Positions 44,210-51,886 of a stretch of 64,000 bases of DNA are shown here, piece by piece. A program made the position numbers and the translations under genes. This stretch comes from Flectobacillus roseus (lineage in GTDB: Bacteria > Bacteroidota > Bacteroidia > Cytophagales > Spirosomataceae). Location of the stretch: the NCBI RefSeq assembly GCF_030056665.1, contig NZ_JASHIG010000029.1; one strand, given 5' to 3'. How positions within the stretch are numbered: the first letter of the stretch is position 1; each line of letters opens with the position of its first letter. The notes under the pieces were generated by a model. That model was given only the letters and a program-made list of their open reading frames with translations. It did no database searches and had not been told where the DNA came from.

Positions 44210-44884
44210 ATGAAAAAAATCAACGTTATCATTACTGGATCCACAGGAATGATTGGGGAAGCAGTATTGGATCAATGTCTACAGCATCCTCAGGTGGAAC
44301 ATATATTGGTGCTCAATCGTAGAGTTTCGGGAGTTCAGCACCCCAAGCTTTTAGAAGTAGTCGTGTCGGACTTGTCACAACTCTCTTCCATAAAGGATAT
44401 TTTACCCAATTATCATGCTTGCTTTTTTTGCATAGGAGTTTCTTCAATGGGGATGGATGAAGCAACTTTTACCCGAATGACATACACACTGACTATGGAT
44501 TTTGCCAAAGCACTGGTGGCGAATAATCCTGATATGACCTTTTGTTATATTTCTGGTGCTGGAACAGATAGTTCAGAGACAGGAAAAACTATGTGGGCAA
44601 GGGTAAAAGGCAAAACCGAGAATGATTTGCAGAAATTAGGATTTAGCCACGTCTACAACTTCCGACCAGGCGCTTTGATTCCATATCTAGCAGTAAAACC
44701 AACCCAAACTTATCAGTCAGTGAAATATCTCAAATGGCTCTTAGTATTATTGCGTCCACTTTTCCCAAATGCTATATTACGACTATCAGATTTTGCTATT
44801 GCCATGATTAACAGTGCTCTAACTGGTTACTCGAAAACAATATTGGAGACGAGTGATATAAAAAAACTATCAGAATTAAGGTAA
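44210..44884 (+). CDS. NAD(P)-binding Rossmann-fold epimerase-like protein
   Basis: 224 residues from ATG 44210 (MKKINVIITGSTGMIGEAVL); an in-frame ATG nine codons earlier is possible. GSTGMIGEAV is the dinucleotide-binding loop of the short-chain/NmrA-like atypical SDR family. YISGAGTDSSETGKTMWARVKGKTEN carries the family's second conserved region, where the usual Tyr-x3-Lys reads differently, so activity is uncertain. Cytoplasmic oxidoreductase or NAD(P) sensor. Ends before a strong terminator. Confidence 0.75.
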   Translation: MKKINVIITGSTGMIGEAVLDQCLQHPQVEHILVLNRRVSGVQHPKLLEVVVSDLSQLSSIKDILPNYHACFFCIGVSSMGMDEATFTRMTYTLTMDFAKALVANNPDMTFCYISGAGTDSSETGKTMWARVKGKTENDLQKLGFSHVYNFRPGALIPYLAVKPTQTYQSVKYLKWLLVLLRPLFPNAILRLSDFAIAMINSALTGYSKTILETSDIKKLSELR

Positions 44885-44903
44885 ATGTAGTTTTCCGAAA
44901 ATA

Positions 44904-44944
44904 AAAAATCCCTGTAAGGATACATCATCTGTACAGGGATTTTT
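44904..44944. terminator. terminator between convergent genes
   Basis: AAAAATCCCTGTA (44904-44916) pairs perfectly with TACAGGGATTTTT (44932-44944) over a 15-base loop; works in both directions. Confidence 0.85.
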
Positions 44945-44957
44945 ATAGAATATATTC

Positions 44958-45722
44958 TTACAAATTCTTAAATGCATCAAGCTCCAAAATCGACTTTGGT
45001 TTGAAAGGTTCGAGACTTTTGGTTTCGATTACATCAAAATTGCGAATATCTACATAGTCATTGTATTCTTCACTGGTATTGATAATAACGCCCCCCAACA
45101 AGAAAATTCTTTCACAATGAAATTCATTTAAGCTCATACTTACCAGCTTCTTTATTTGCTTGTCTATGGCTGTGTAGGTATAATCCGTAATGGCCTTTTT
45201 GGGATTTTCAGCAGTAAGAATTTTATTCTTAAATGGCATCAGAGTTTGTTCCAATTGAATTTGTTGATAATCATAATGTACACTTTGTGGTACATACGTA
45301 TCTACATCATCGTCACTCTGGAAACGTTCGAGTGCCAACATCAATGCGCCACAGCTATTGGTCAATCGTTTTTGTCCAATACGACGCATTCGTCCTAATT
45401 CGCCCTCGTCGGTGATTCCAATATGTGGACCATAAAAAATAAAAGCATCACCGCCATCAGGAATATGGTGCGAAAAAGCCACCATGCCTGTAAAGCCAGA
45501 GTAAGGCAAACCTCCCAAACCACCCATCGTGAACGGTCGTGATAATACGCGACGAAAGTCTGTCGATACATTGACGTCATCAGAACAAACAGAGGTAGCA
45601 AAAAGCATTTTTCTCAAGTCTGAATTGTATTCTTTTTCCAATAAAGTCAAATAGCTTTCAGTAATATCATCGCCACTTTTGGCATTAGGATAGTGTACAC
45701 TTACTTTTTTAGTGATTGCCAT
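44958..45722 (-). CDS. LCIB-type (theta-class-like) carbonic anhydrase homologue
   Basis: 254 residues, no signal peptide. The central part matches the limiting-CO2-inducible protein B/C family of algae and some bacteria: VCSDDVN (Cys46, Asp48), FTMGGLGGLPYSGFTG, AFSHHIPDGGDAFIFYGPHIGI and NSCGALMLAL (Cys124). In LCIB-type carbonic anhydrases zinc is held by two Cys and one His, here probably Cys46, Cys124 and a His at 85, 86 or 100. The Arg usually four residues after the first Cys reads Val, so activity is not certain. The usual role would be CO2/bicarbonate interconversion. Stands alone, convergent with the Rossmann gene. Confidence 0.65.
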   Translation of the reverse strand: MAITKKVSVHYPNAKSGDDITESYLTLLEKEYNSDLRKMLFATSVCSDDVNVSTDFRRVLSRPFTMGGLGGLPYSGFTGMVAFSHHIPDGGDAFIFYGPHIGITDEGELGRMRRIGQKRLTNSCGALMLALERFQSDDDVDTYVPQSVHYDYQQIQLEQTLMPFKNKILTAENPKKAITDYTYTAIDKQIKKLVSMSLNEFHCERIFLLGGVIINTSEEYNDYVDIRNFDVIETKSLEPFKPKSILELDAFKNL

Positions 45723-45934
45723 AGTTGAATATTTTGAATAAAAACAGTAAAAAACGGGCCTATTTTAGTTTTACAGGATATAAGGTTAGACTGTCAAAAT
45801 TATACAGGTTTTCTGTTGAATAGGTCAAGAGCTCGAAATTACAATTTTTTCGATTGAGACTTGAAAATACTGGCAAAATGTCTCATGGTTTGAACTAAAT
45901 CATTTAAACAATTATAAAAATTCTAAAATCATTT

Positions 45935-46780
45935 ATGAAAAAGTCGGCAATCCTCTTATCAATCCTATTATCAGCTGGTTTGGTTTCAAAATCATATTCT
46001 CAAAAAACACTGACTAAAATTTGGGAGACAGATACCCTTATTTCAACACCTGAATCGGTGGTTTTTGACATCAAATCAAAAGCATTATACGTAGCTTGTA
46101 TCAATGGTGCACCAACAGCAACCAATGAAAAAAGCTTTATCTCGAAATTAGATTTAAACGGTAAAATTACCCAGTTAAAAGTAACAGAAAATCTTCATGC
46201 AGTGAAAGGATTGGATGTCTTGGATGGAAAGATTTATGTAGCTGAGATTTTTAAATTGGTGGAAATTGATGCTAAAACAGGCAAAGTATTACAAAAATAT
46301 GAAGTTCCGAATGCGACTTTTTTGAATGGTGTGAGCGTTGATAAGAAAAACAAAATCGTGTATTTTACCGATATGCGTTCGGATAGACTTTGGAAGTTGG
46401 AAAAAGGACAGCTCGTAAAAGTAGCAGAAGGCGCACCTTTAAAAACACCTAATGGCGTATTTTTTGAAAATGACAAATTGATTATTGGTAACGGAGATGG
46501 TAAAATCTTAGCACTCGATTTAAAAACGCAACAATATGCCACAATCGCAGAAGGTATGGGAGGCTTGGACGGTATTTTGTCGGATGGACAAAAAGGCTAT
46601 TTTGCTACCGAATGGAGAGGGAAAATCTGGCATATCAACCCAGAAGGTAAAACGCAATTGTTGTTGGATACCGTAGATGCCAAAATGAATACTGCAGATA
46701 TTGAATATATCCCTAGTCAAAAAACTTTATTGGTACCAACTTTCTGGAAAAATAAAGTGATAGCCTATAAAGTCAATTAG
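45935..46780 (+). CDS. secreted SMP-30/gluconolactonase-like beta-propeller
   Basis: 281 residues with a signal peptide (LLSILLSAGLVSKSYSQ). The mature protein has repeated propeller blades (TPESVVFDIKSKALYVACIN, LKTPNGVFFENDKLIIGNGD, GGLDGILSDGQKGYFATEWR) typical of the SMP-30/gluconolaconase/LRE-like region. The role is probably hydrolysis of a sugar lactone or binding of a ligand in the periplasm. Followed after 3 bases by the first of two 39-bp hairpin repeats. Confidence 0.78.
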   Translation: MKKSAILLSILLSAGLVSKSYSQKTLTKIWETDTLISTPESVVFDIKSKALYVACINGAPTATNEKSFISKLDLNGKITQLKVTENLHAVKGLDVLDGKIYVAEIFKLVEIDAKTGKVLQKYEVPNATFLNGVSVDKKNKIVYFTDMRSDRLWKLEKGQLVKVAEGAPLKTPNGVFFENDKLIIGNGDGKILALDLKTQQYATIAEGMGGLDGILSDGQKGYFATEWRGKIWHINPEGKTQLLLDTVDAKMNTADIEYIPSQKTLLVPTFWKNKVIAYKVN

Positions 46781-46783
46781 CCA

Positions 46784-46822
46784 TTGTCGGAGTTTTCTCC
46801 GACAAACCTCTCGCCAGCAACA
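46784..46822 (+). repeat. 39-bp direct repeat, copy A (terminator hairpin)
   Basis: TTGTCGGAGTTTTCTCCGAC then AAACCTCTCGCCAGCAACA. It contains the hairpin TGTCGGAG-TTTT-CTCCGACA. A second copy with one mismatch lies at 47269-47307, on the other side of the 125-residue gene. Confidence 0.9.
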
Positions 46823-46859
46823 ATAGAATTTCAGTAAAGAGTTCTCAAATTTATATACT

Positions 46860-47237
46860 ATGACAAACCCTATTAAAATTGATGATAAAGCAATCATCAT
46901 TAGAATTTCCCAAAAATATAACCCCAATATGTCGGCTGAGTCACTTTATGAAGCGACGAGAGGCGTATGGAGATTATCCAAAGAAAGAGCTTCCTATGCT
47001 GATATCGCATTTTCGGTAGCCGATGGTGTAATATTAGAAGTCTATGAAATCAATAGTTGGCATGAAGCTGGTACTACAATTTATCACACAAGAGATGACG
47101 TACATAATTATCAAGGTCGTTTTGAATTTGAAGGTAAAATAGCTAATGAATTTATTAGAAATAAATACCTAGGTGAATCGGTCAAGTCTTATTTTAAACG
47201 AGGAAGTAGTAATCCTATAACATACATAAATTGCTAA
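46860..47237 (+). CDS. hypothetical protein between direct repeats (125 aa)
   Basis: 125 residues, soluble. The order YNPNMSAESLYEATRGVWRL, KERASYADIAFSVADGVILE, VYEINSWHEAG and GRFEFEGKIA suggests a small compact beta-barrel like PUA/ASCH-type nucleic-acid-binding domains, but I cannot name the family with certainty. The gene is bracketed by two 39-bp near-identical hairpin repeats at 46784 and 47269, each placed just downstream of a gene, as if gene plus terminator had been inserted as a unit between the propeller and esterase genes (inference). Confidence 0.7.
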   Translation: MTNPIKIDDKAIIIRISQKYNPNMSAESLYEATRGVWRLSKERASYADIAFSVADGVILEVYEINSWHEAGTTIYHTRDDVHNYQGRFEFEGKIANEFIRNKYLGESVKSYFKRGSSNPITYINC

Positions 47238-47268
47238 AATGTAGATTGTTAAGTTGATTTTTCGGTCT

Positions 47269-47307
47269 TTGTCGGAGTTTTCTCCGACAAACCTCCCGCC
47301 AGCAACA
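47269..47307 (+). repeat. 39-bp direct repeat, copy B (terminator hairpin)
   Basis: Same 39 bases as copy A at 46784 except one T to C change (CCTCCCGCC). It lies 31 bases after the stop of the 125-residue gene. Confidence 0.9.
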
Positions 47308-47360
47308 GTATTCAAACCCCAAAACTTTTTTTATTAATTCTAACTATCCAACTATTTATC

Positions 47361-48556
47361 ATGAAAAAACAATTCTTATTTCTCTGTTCAATCTTAGTAT
47401 TGGCGGTGCAGGTTGTTATGGCGCAAGAAGTACCCAAAGAACTCGAAAATATCATTTCGCCTGAAGTTAACGCCGATAGAACTGTCACTTTTCGTTTTTA
47501 CGCACCCAAGGCAGATACCGTTCAGGTAACCTCAGATTTTTTGCCCCCAGTAAAAGTCATGAGCCGATTTGGTTTGGTAGATGGTCCTGGTACCATCAAC
47601 TTGACTAAAGATAAAAATGGACTTTGGTCATATACCTCCAAACCATTGGATTCGGAGTTGTATAGCTATTCCTTTGTAGTCGATGGTGTAAGAACAACTG
47701 ATCCCAATAGTCCTTATGCTTTGCGAAACTCAGCCTCGATGACCAATATTTTTATTGTAGATAAAGGTAGGGCAGACTTGTACAAAACCAACGATGTCCC
47801 ACATGGAACAGTGACACATAATTGGTATCCATCTGCTGGATTGAAAATGAATAGAAGATTGACTATATATACGCCAGCAGGTTATGAGCAGTCAAATGAA
47901 AAATACCCAGTTTTGTATCTTTTCACGGCGCTGGTGGCGACGAAGAATCTTGGGCGGCTCATGGAAGAGCTATTCAAATTTTAGATAATTTAATAGCTCA
48001 AGGTAAAGCTAAACCTATGATTGTGGTGATGCCAAACGGGAATGTAGTACAAGATGCTGGCTATGGTTATGGAAAAGATGGTTTTTATAAGCCTCAGTTT
48101 TTATTACCTCAATCGATGAATGGGGTTTATGAAGCTAATTTTATGGACATTGTTAGTTATGTAGAAAAGACTTTTCGGGTAAAGAATAACAAAGAAAATC
48201 GTGCGATTGCAGGATTGTCGATGGGAGGTTTTCATACGATGCACATTAGTCGATATTACCCTAATACCTTCGATTATGTGGGCTTATTTTCGGCAGCTAT
48301 TATGCCTCGCGAAGATGCCACAGGTAAGGTTTATAGTAATATAGATGAAACACTAAAAGCTCAGAAAAACAACGGGTTGAAACTTTATTGGATTGCAATA
48401 GGCAAGGACGATTTTCTGTATCAAGCCAATATAGATTTCAAGAAAAAGCTAGATGGACTAGGCTTAAAATACGAATATCTGGAGACAGGAGAGGGACATA
48501 TTTGGAAAAACTGGAGAATTTATCTTGCGGAATTTGCTCCTAGATTGTTTAGATAA
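47361..48556 (+). pseudogene. secreted alpha/beta-hydrolase esterase, frameshifted
   Basis: Two consecutive frames form one enzyme. The first (47361-47984) has a signal peptide (ILVLAVQVVMAQ), a CBM48/E-set-like domain (VTFRFYAPKADTVQVTSDF) and the start of the hydrolase (RRLTIYTPAGYE, KYPVLYLF); it then runs out of frame. Shifting by one base at the T run 47920-47923 restores LFHGAGGDEESWAAHGRAIQ, the oxyanion-hole motif of CE1-type esterases, continuing to the second frame with AGLSMGGFHTM (nucleophile Ser), GKDDFLYQAN and GEGHIWKNW (His). One T appears lost. A true frameshift mutation or a sequencing error is equally possible; otherwise the gene would be about 398 residues. Confidence 0.88.
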
Positions 48557-48602
48557 TCCCTACATGCGTTATCCTTGGAGATGTAATGCTTTGCGTTTCT
48601 AG

Positions 48603-48648
48603 CCATTACGATTAGGGTGCGACTTAAGTCGCACCCTAATCGTAATGG
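48603..48648. repeat. 46-bp perfect palindrome (GCGACTTAAGTCGC core)
   Basis: The left arm CCATTACGATTAGGGTGCGA + CTT (48603-48625) is followed without spacer by its exact complement (48626-48648) and then TTTTATT. It lies 46 bases after the esterase stop. The core is shared with the stem-loops at 56035-56074 and 58571-58618. Probably also a terminator. Confidence 0.9.
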
Positions 48649-48712
48649 TTTTATTCCCTAATAGTATTTACATCATTCAGCGCCAGTGAGGCAATTTCGT
48701 CTCTTCTTTTGA

Positions 48713-48838
48713 AGGAAATACGCTTATAATGACGCTAGCCATTTGAATAGGATATTTAAGAAATATCGAGGAATTAGTCCGAGTGAGTTTAAGAGGAGGA
48801 GGAATATAAATTTGAGTAAAAAGGAAACATTAAAATGA
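48713..48838 (+). pseudogene. remnant of an AraC-family regulator (C-terminal end)
   Basis: In the frame ending at TGA 48836-48838 the codons read YNDASHLNRIFKKYRGISPS, then EFKRRR, the second helix-turn-helix end of AraC/XylS regulators. A stop codon directly upstream and no start mean only the last ~40 codons survive. It lies next to the frameshifted esterase and the 46-bp palindrome, in a region that looks decayed. Confidence 0.65.
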
Positions 48839-48953
48839 AATTATCTTAAATGGGTTGGATACGAAATGAGCAACTGAAAGTACAGAGTAGGGAACTCTTT
48901 TTTACCCAAAATCTGTAATATCTACAAACAAACATATTATTGCCAAAAATATC

Positions 48954-49508
48954 ATGAACTACCTAGCATATAAAACCCTATTCGAAGAGATTTTATCAGC
49001 CGAAACACCTGCTGCTCCTTACGACAAACCCGATTATCTGAACTACACTAAGCTTAACCAGTCTCGTATGAAACGTTGGGATAAGCATTTGGTATTGTCA
49101 GATGCTATTTTGAGCAAACTTCAAGAAATTACGTCGCCACAGCATTGGATTATCATTACCGAACCTTGGTGTGGTGATGCAGCGCATATTGTGCCGTTTT
49201 TGATTAAAATCACTGAACAAAATCCATTACTATCTTATGAAATTCAACTAAGAGATAGCGAACCATTTCTGATTGAACAATATCTGACCAACGGAAAGAG
49301 CAAAAGTATTCCCAAATTGATAGCAAGAAACGAAGAGGGGAAAGATCTTTTCGTGTGGGGACCTCGTCCTGAAGGTGCACATCAGTTGATGGAAGAATTA
49401 CACGAGGCAAAAGCGGATTTTGAAACCATTAAAATCAAATTACAAAACTGGTACAACGACGATAAAGGAGAGGAAATTTGTAAGGAATTGGCACAGTTGA
49501 TTGGATAA
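48954..49508 (+). CDS. thioredoxin-family protein
   Basis: 184 residues, no signal peptide. The thioredoxin-fold signature IIITEPWCGDAAHIVPFL replaces the usual CxxC with CGDA, so only one active-site Cys is present; SIPKLIARNEEGKDLFVWGP follows with the cis-Pro strand. This is the pattern of a widespread single-Cys cytoplasmic thioredoxin-like family. A redox-sensor or thiol-transfer role is plausible; a general disulfide reductase is not. Separated by 61 bases from the nucleosidase gene and perhaps co-transcribed with it. Confidence 0.8.
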   Translation: MNYLAYKTLFEEILSAETPAAPYDKPDYLNYTKLNQSRMKRWDKHLVLSDAILSKLQEITSPQHWIIITEPWCGDAAHIVPFLIKITEQNPLLSYEIQLRDSEPFLIEQYLTNGKSKSIPKLIARNEEGKDLFVWGPRPEGAHQLMEELHEAKADFETIKIKLQNWYNDDKGEEICKELAQLIG

Positions 49509-49569
49509 GCTTTTCTTTTCGTAATTTTGAAATCTCATAGACTGTATGAGATTGTTTAAATAGACTATC

Positions 49570-50157
49570 ATGATTAATATTAATTCTGAAACAACTTATC
49601 CATTAGAGAATATCCTTTTTTCATTTGCACTCGAATCGGAAGCCGCCGAAGTATTTGAAGGGCAGAATGTAGTATTTACAGGAATTGGAAAAGTAAATGC
49701 AGCTTACGAACTAACCAAAGTAATTCACCAACAAAAGCCGTCTTTGATTATTAATTTGGGAACGGCAGGTAGCAATTATTTTGCCAAAGGTGAAGTGATT
49801 TGCTGTACCAAATTTGTGCAAAGAGATATGGATGTGCGTGGTTTAGGATTTCAATTGTACGAAACACCGCTTTCGGGCGTACCTCCATTATTGGAATATG
49901 GTCTGGAGATGGAAGGACTGAAATTAGGAATCTGTGGTACAGGAGATAGCTTTGAAATGGGACATGCCGAAACCATTTATAATGTCGTAGATATGGAAGC
50001 CTATGCATTAGCGCTGATTGCCCAAAAAGAAAATATCCCGTTTTTGTGTCTAAAATACATTTCTGATGGCGCCGACGACAACGCTGCCGAGGACTGGACA
50101 GAACAAGTTCATAAAGCAGCAGTGTCGTATGGTAAATTGTTGAAGATTTTGAAATAA
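49570..50157 (+). CDS. 5'-methylthioadenosine/S-adenosylhomocysteine nucleosidase-like protein
   Basis: 195 residues, somewhat shorter than the ~230 of MTA/SAH nucleosidases. Recognisable parts: FTGIGKVNAAYELTKVIHQQ, LIINLGTAGSNYF, then VVDMEAYALALIAQ (purine/ribose-binding Met-Glu) and CLKYISDGADDNA, which keeps the catalytic Asp. It should cleave the glycosidic bond of adenosyl-thioethers or a related nucleoside; PNP_UDP_1 family membership is clear, exact substrate less so. Cytoplasmic. Confidence 0.82.
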   Translation: MININSETTYPLENILFSFALESEAAEVFEGQNVVFTGIGKVNAAYELTKVIHQQKPSLIINLGTAGSNYFAKGEVICCTKFVQRDMDVRGLGFQLYETPLSGVPPLLEYGLEMEGLKLGICGTGDSFEMGHAETIYNVVDMEAYALALIAQKENIPFLCLKYISDGADDNAAEDWTEQVHKAAVSYGKLLKILK

Positions 50158-50275
50158 GCCTTTCACGAAAGTTTTATTTCATACTGCACTATAACTTAAT
50201 TTGAAGCTTAATCTTTGCCTCAGAATTAACTTTACACATTTTAATAGTCGGGCATAAGATATAGCTTGGATATAC

Positions 50276-50337
50276 TCCTCCAAAATTATTTGGTACTACA
50301 ATATTTGAAATATGTAATGCCAAATAATTTTGGAGGA
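50276..50337. terminator. 18-bp perfect stem between convergent genes
   Basis: TCCTCCAAAATTATTTGG (50276-50293) is exactly complementary to 50320-50337, with a 26-base loop that can form an inner AATATT stem. It separates the nucleosidase (+) and SRPBCC (-) genes. Confidence 0.75.
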
Positions 50338-50362
50338 ATTAGTTTTACATTATTAACAGTAA

Positions 50363-50875
50363 CTAAATCAGCTGTTTAGCATAGTCTACTAATCCTTCAA
50401 GCCAATCTTGATGTCCATTTATCATCGGGTTGGGCTTTGTTTTTGCTAATTCTTTCGCGGGATTTCCAATTTGGGTCTCTTGCGTTAAAATTCTTACTCT
50501 TCCTCCTTCTAAGTCCTCGATGAGCCAAGCATGAATCACGTCCAATCTTGTTTCTGCATCACCCTCAGCCCAACCATGCCATGCTAATCTTGCTGGCTCT
50601 CCTTCCACAGGAGGAACAAATTCGGTCACTTGTGCCTCAATCGGGAAACCAAATGTCTTAAAACGAAAACGGATATCTGCGGTTAATTGCTTGTATTCTG
50701 CATTAAGTAACTCAATGTCAGATGAGTTGTGATAGTATTTTGGCCACTCGAAAGGATTAGCCAATAGAGGCCAAATATCGCTGGTTTTTAATCCTGATAC
50801 AATTACTTCGTTAGAACAAAAATTGTCTGTTGTTCCGGGTAAATAGCCCTCTGGCCAGATGATTGAATTTTGCAT
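50363..50875 (-). CDS. SRPBCC-family protein
   Basis: 170 residues. The order VIVSGLKTSDIWPLLANPFE, ADIRFRFKTFGFPIEAQVTE, RLAWHGWAEG and VRILTQETQIG matches the START/Bet v1-like (polyketide cyclase) fold, a hydrophobic ligand-binding cup. No catalytic residues can be assigned. It is transcribed divergently from an HxlR regulator 87 bases away, so it is the likely regulated target. Confidence 0.75.
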   Translation of the reverse strand: MQNSIIWPEGYLPGTTDNFCSNEVIVSGLKTSDIWPLLANPFEWPKYYHNSSDIELLNAEYKQLTADIRFRFKTFGFPIEAQVTEFVPPVEGEPARLAWHGWAEGDAETRLDVIHAWLIEDLEGGRVRILTQETQIGNPAKELAKTKPNPMINGHQDWLEGLVDYAKQLI

Positions 50876-50962
50876 TTTTTTATACTATTAAAATTATAGT
50901 TGCAAAACTAAGTTTAGTATATTTAATTTGAAATAACTATCAAAATAGATAGTCTAAAGAAT

Positions 50963-51328
50963 ATGAATACAGAATGTAAAAGCGATACTGTTGCACTCAA
51001 CGGAAAGGAATATCCTTGTACGGTTAGTTTAACAATGGATTTAATAGGAGGGAAATGGAAGGCAGTCATTCTCTATCACTTGATAGAAGGGAGTCTGCGT
51101 TTCAATGAATTATGCAAAGCGATTCCGACTGTTACAGAAATGACCATTAGTTTACAATTAAAGCAATTAGAAAAAGATGGCTTAGTAACTAGAACTGTAT
51201 ATGGCGACAAACCGCCTATCAGAGTAACATATGAGCTAACGACTTTGGGTAAATCCCTTATTCCTTTGTTAAAAGCAATTACTGAATGGGGCAATACGGT
51301 GGTGCTTAATCAGGGGATATTTGTATAG
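50963..51328 (+). CDS. HxlR-family transcriptional regulator
   Basis: 121 residues. A winged-helix HxlR regulator: CTVSLTMDLIGGKWKAVILY, RFNELCKAIPTVTEMTISLQ, LKQLEKDGLVTR and VTYELTTLGKSLIPLLKAI are all family landmarks. An early Cys (NGKEYPCTVS) is in the position used for redox or aldehyde sensing in some members. It probably controls itself and the divergent SRPBCC gene from the shared 87-base interval. Confidence 0.9.
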   Translation: MNTECKSDTVALNGKEYPCTVSLTMDLIGGKWKAVILYHLIEGSLRFNELCKAIPTVTEMTISLQLKQLEKDGLVTRTVYGDKPPIRVTYELTTLGKSLIPLLKAITEWGNTVVLNQGIFV

Positions 51329-51560
51329 TTTTATTTATTAACACGAAATTACTTTTGATTGAGACATGCTCTAAACTTTATGCAATAAGCACTTGGTTCA
51401 AAATTGCCCACATTCTGATTGATGAACAATTTTGGATTAACTAGTTCACTACCTAGAGCTTGGACTCATTCTTAAGAGTTTAAAACTGTTTTTACTAAAT
51501 ATATTGAAAAAGACCCGAATTCAATTTTTTCGTTGTATCCAGTATTAGGTAGATATTTAG
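51329..51560. other. non-coding gap after hxlR-type gene
   Basis: About 230 A/T-rich bases without a good frame, clear hairpin or RNA gene; the dispersed repeat follows. Confidence 0.4.
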
Positions 51561-51655
51561 TATATGGCTTTTAGCCATGGGCTTTGTACAAAAGTATGTC
51601 TTGGGTTTTTAAAAACATTTTAAAACTATTTTCCTTGTGCCTGTTGTCTAAACCA
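51561..51655 (-). repeat. single inverted copy of the ~100-bp dispersed repeat
   Basis: On the minus strand it reads GACAACAGGCACAAGGAAAA, TAGTTTTAAAATG, AACCCAAGACATAC and AAAGCCCATGGC, matching the unit of the 28984-29517 array with about three-quarters identity by eye. It lies upstream of the tannase-like gene. Confidence 0.7.
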
Positions 51656-51886
51656 CATACTCTTAAATGGTGCGTTTCAACTCCCTTTTTTTCCGCTTCA
51701 CCTTTTATATCCTTCATTTTTCTAATAAAACATTAGGTTAAACCGTAATATTGATTCAAGAAAAAGATATGCTGAAATATATTTTCATGAAGAGCGGAGT
51801 AGCCACAACGACTACGCAATCATGGGAATACCTGTTAAGTGATATTTTACAAATTCATTTTAAATTTTTTATTAAACTCATAAAAA

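Noticed and set aside
47905..47990. Programmed frameshift in the esterase gene
   Set aside because: The site has only four T's, no slippery heptamer, no stimulating hairpin; loss of one base or a sequencing error is simpler.
48650..48710. Antisense AraC-like piece (RRDEIASLALND) near 48.68 kb
   Set aside because: Similarity is short and on the opposite strand from the real AraC remnant; likely chance.
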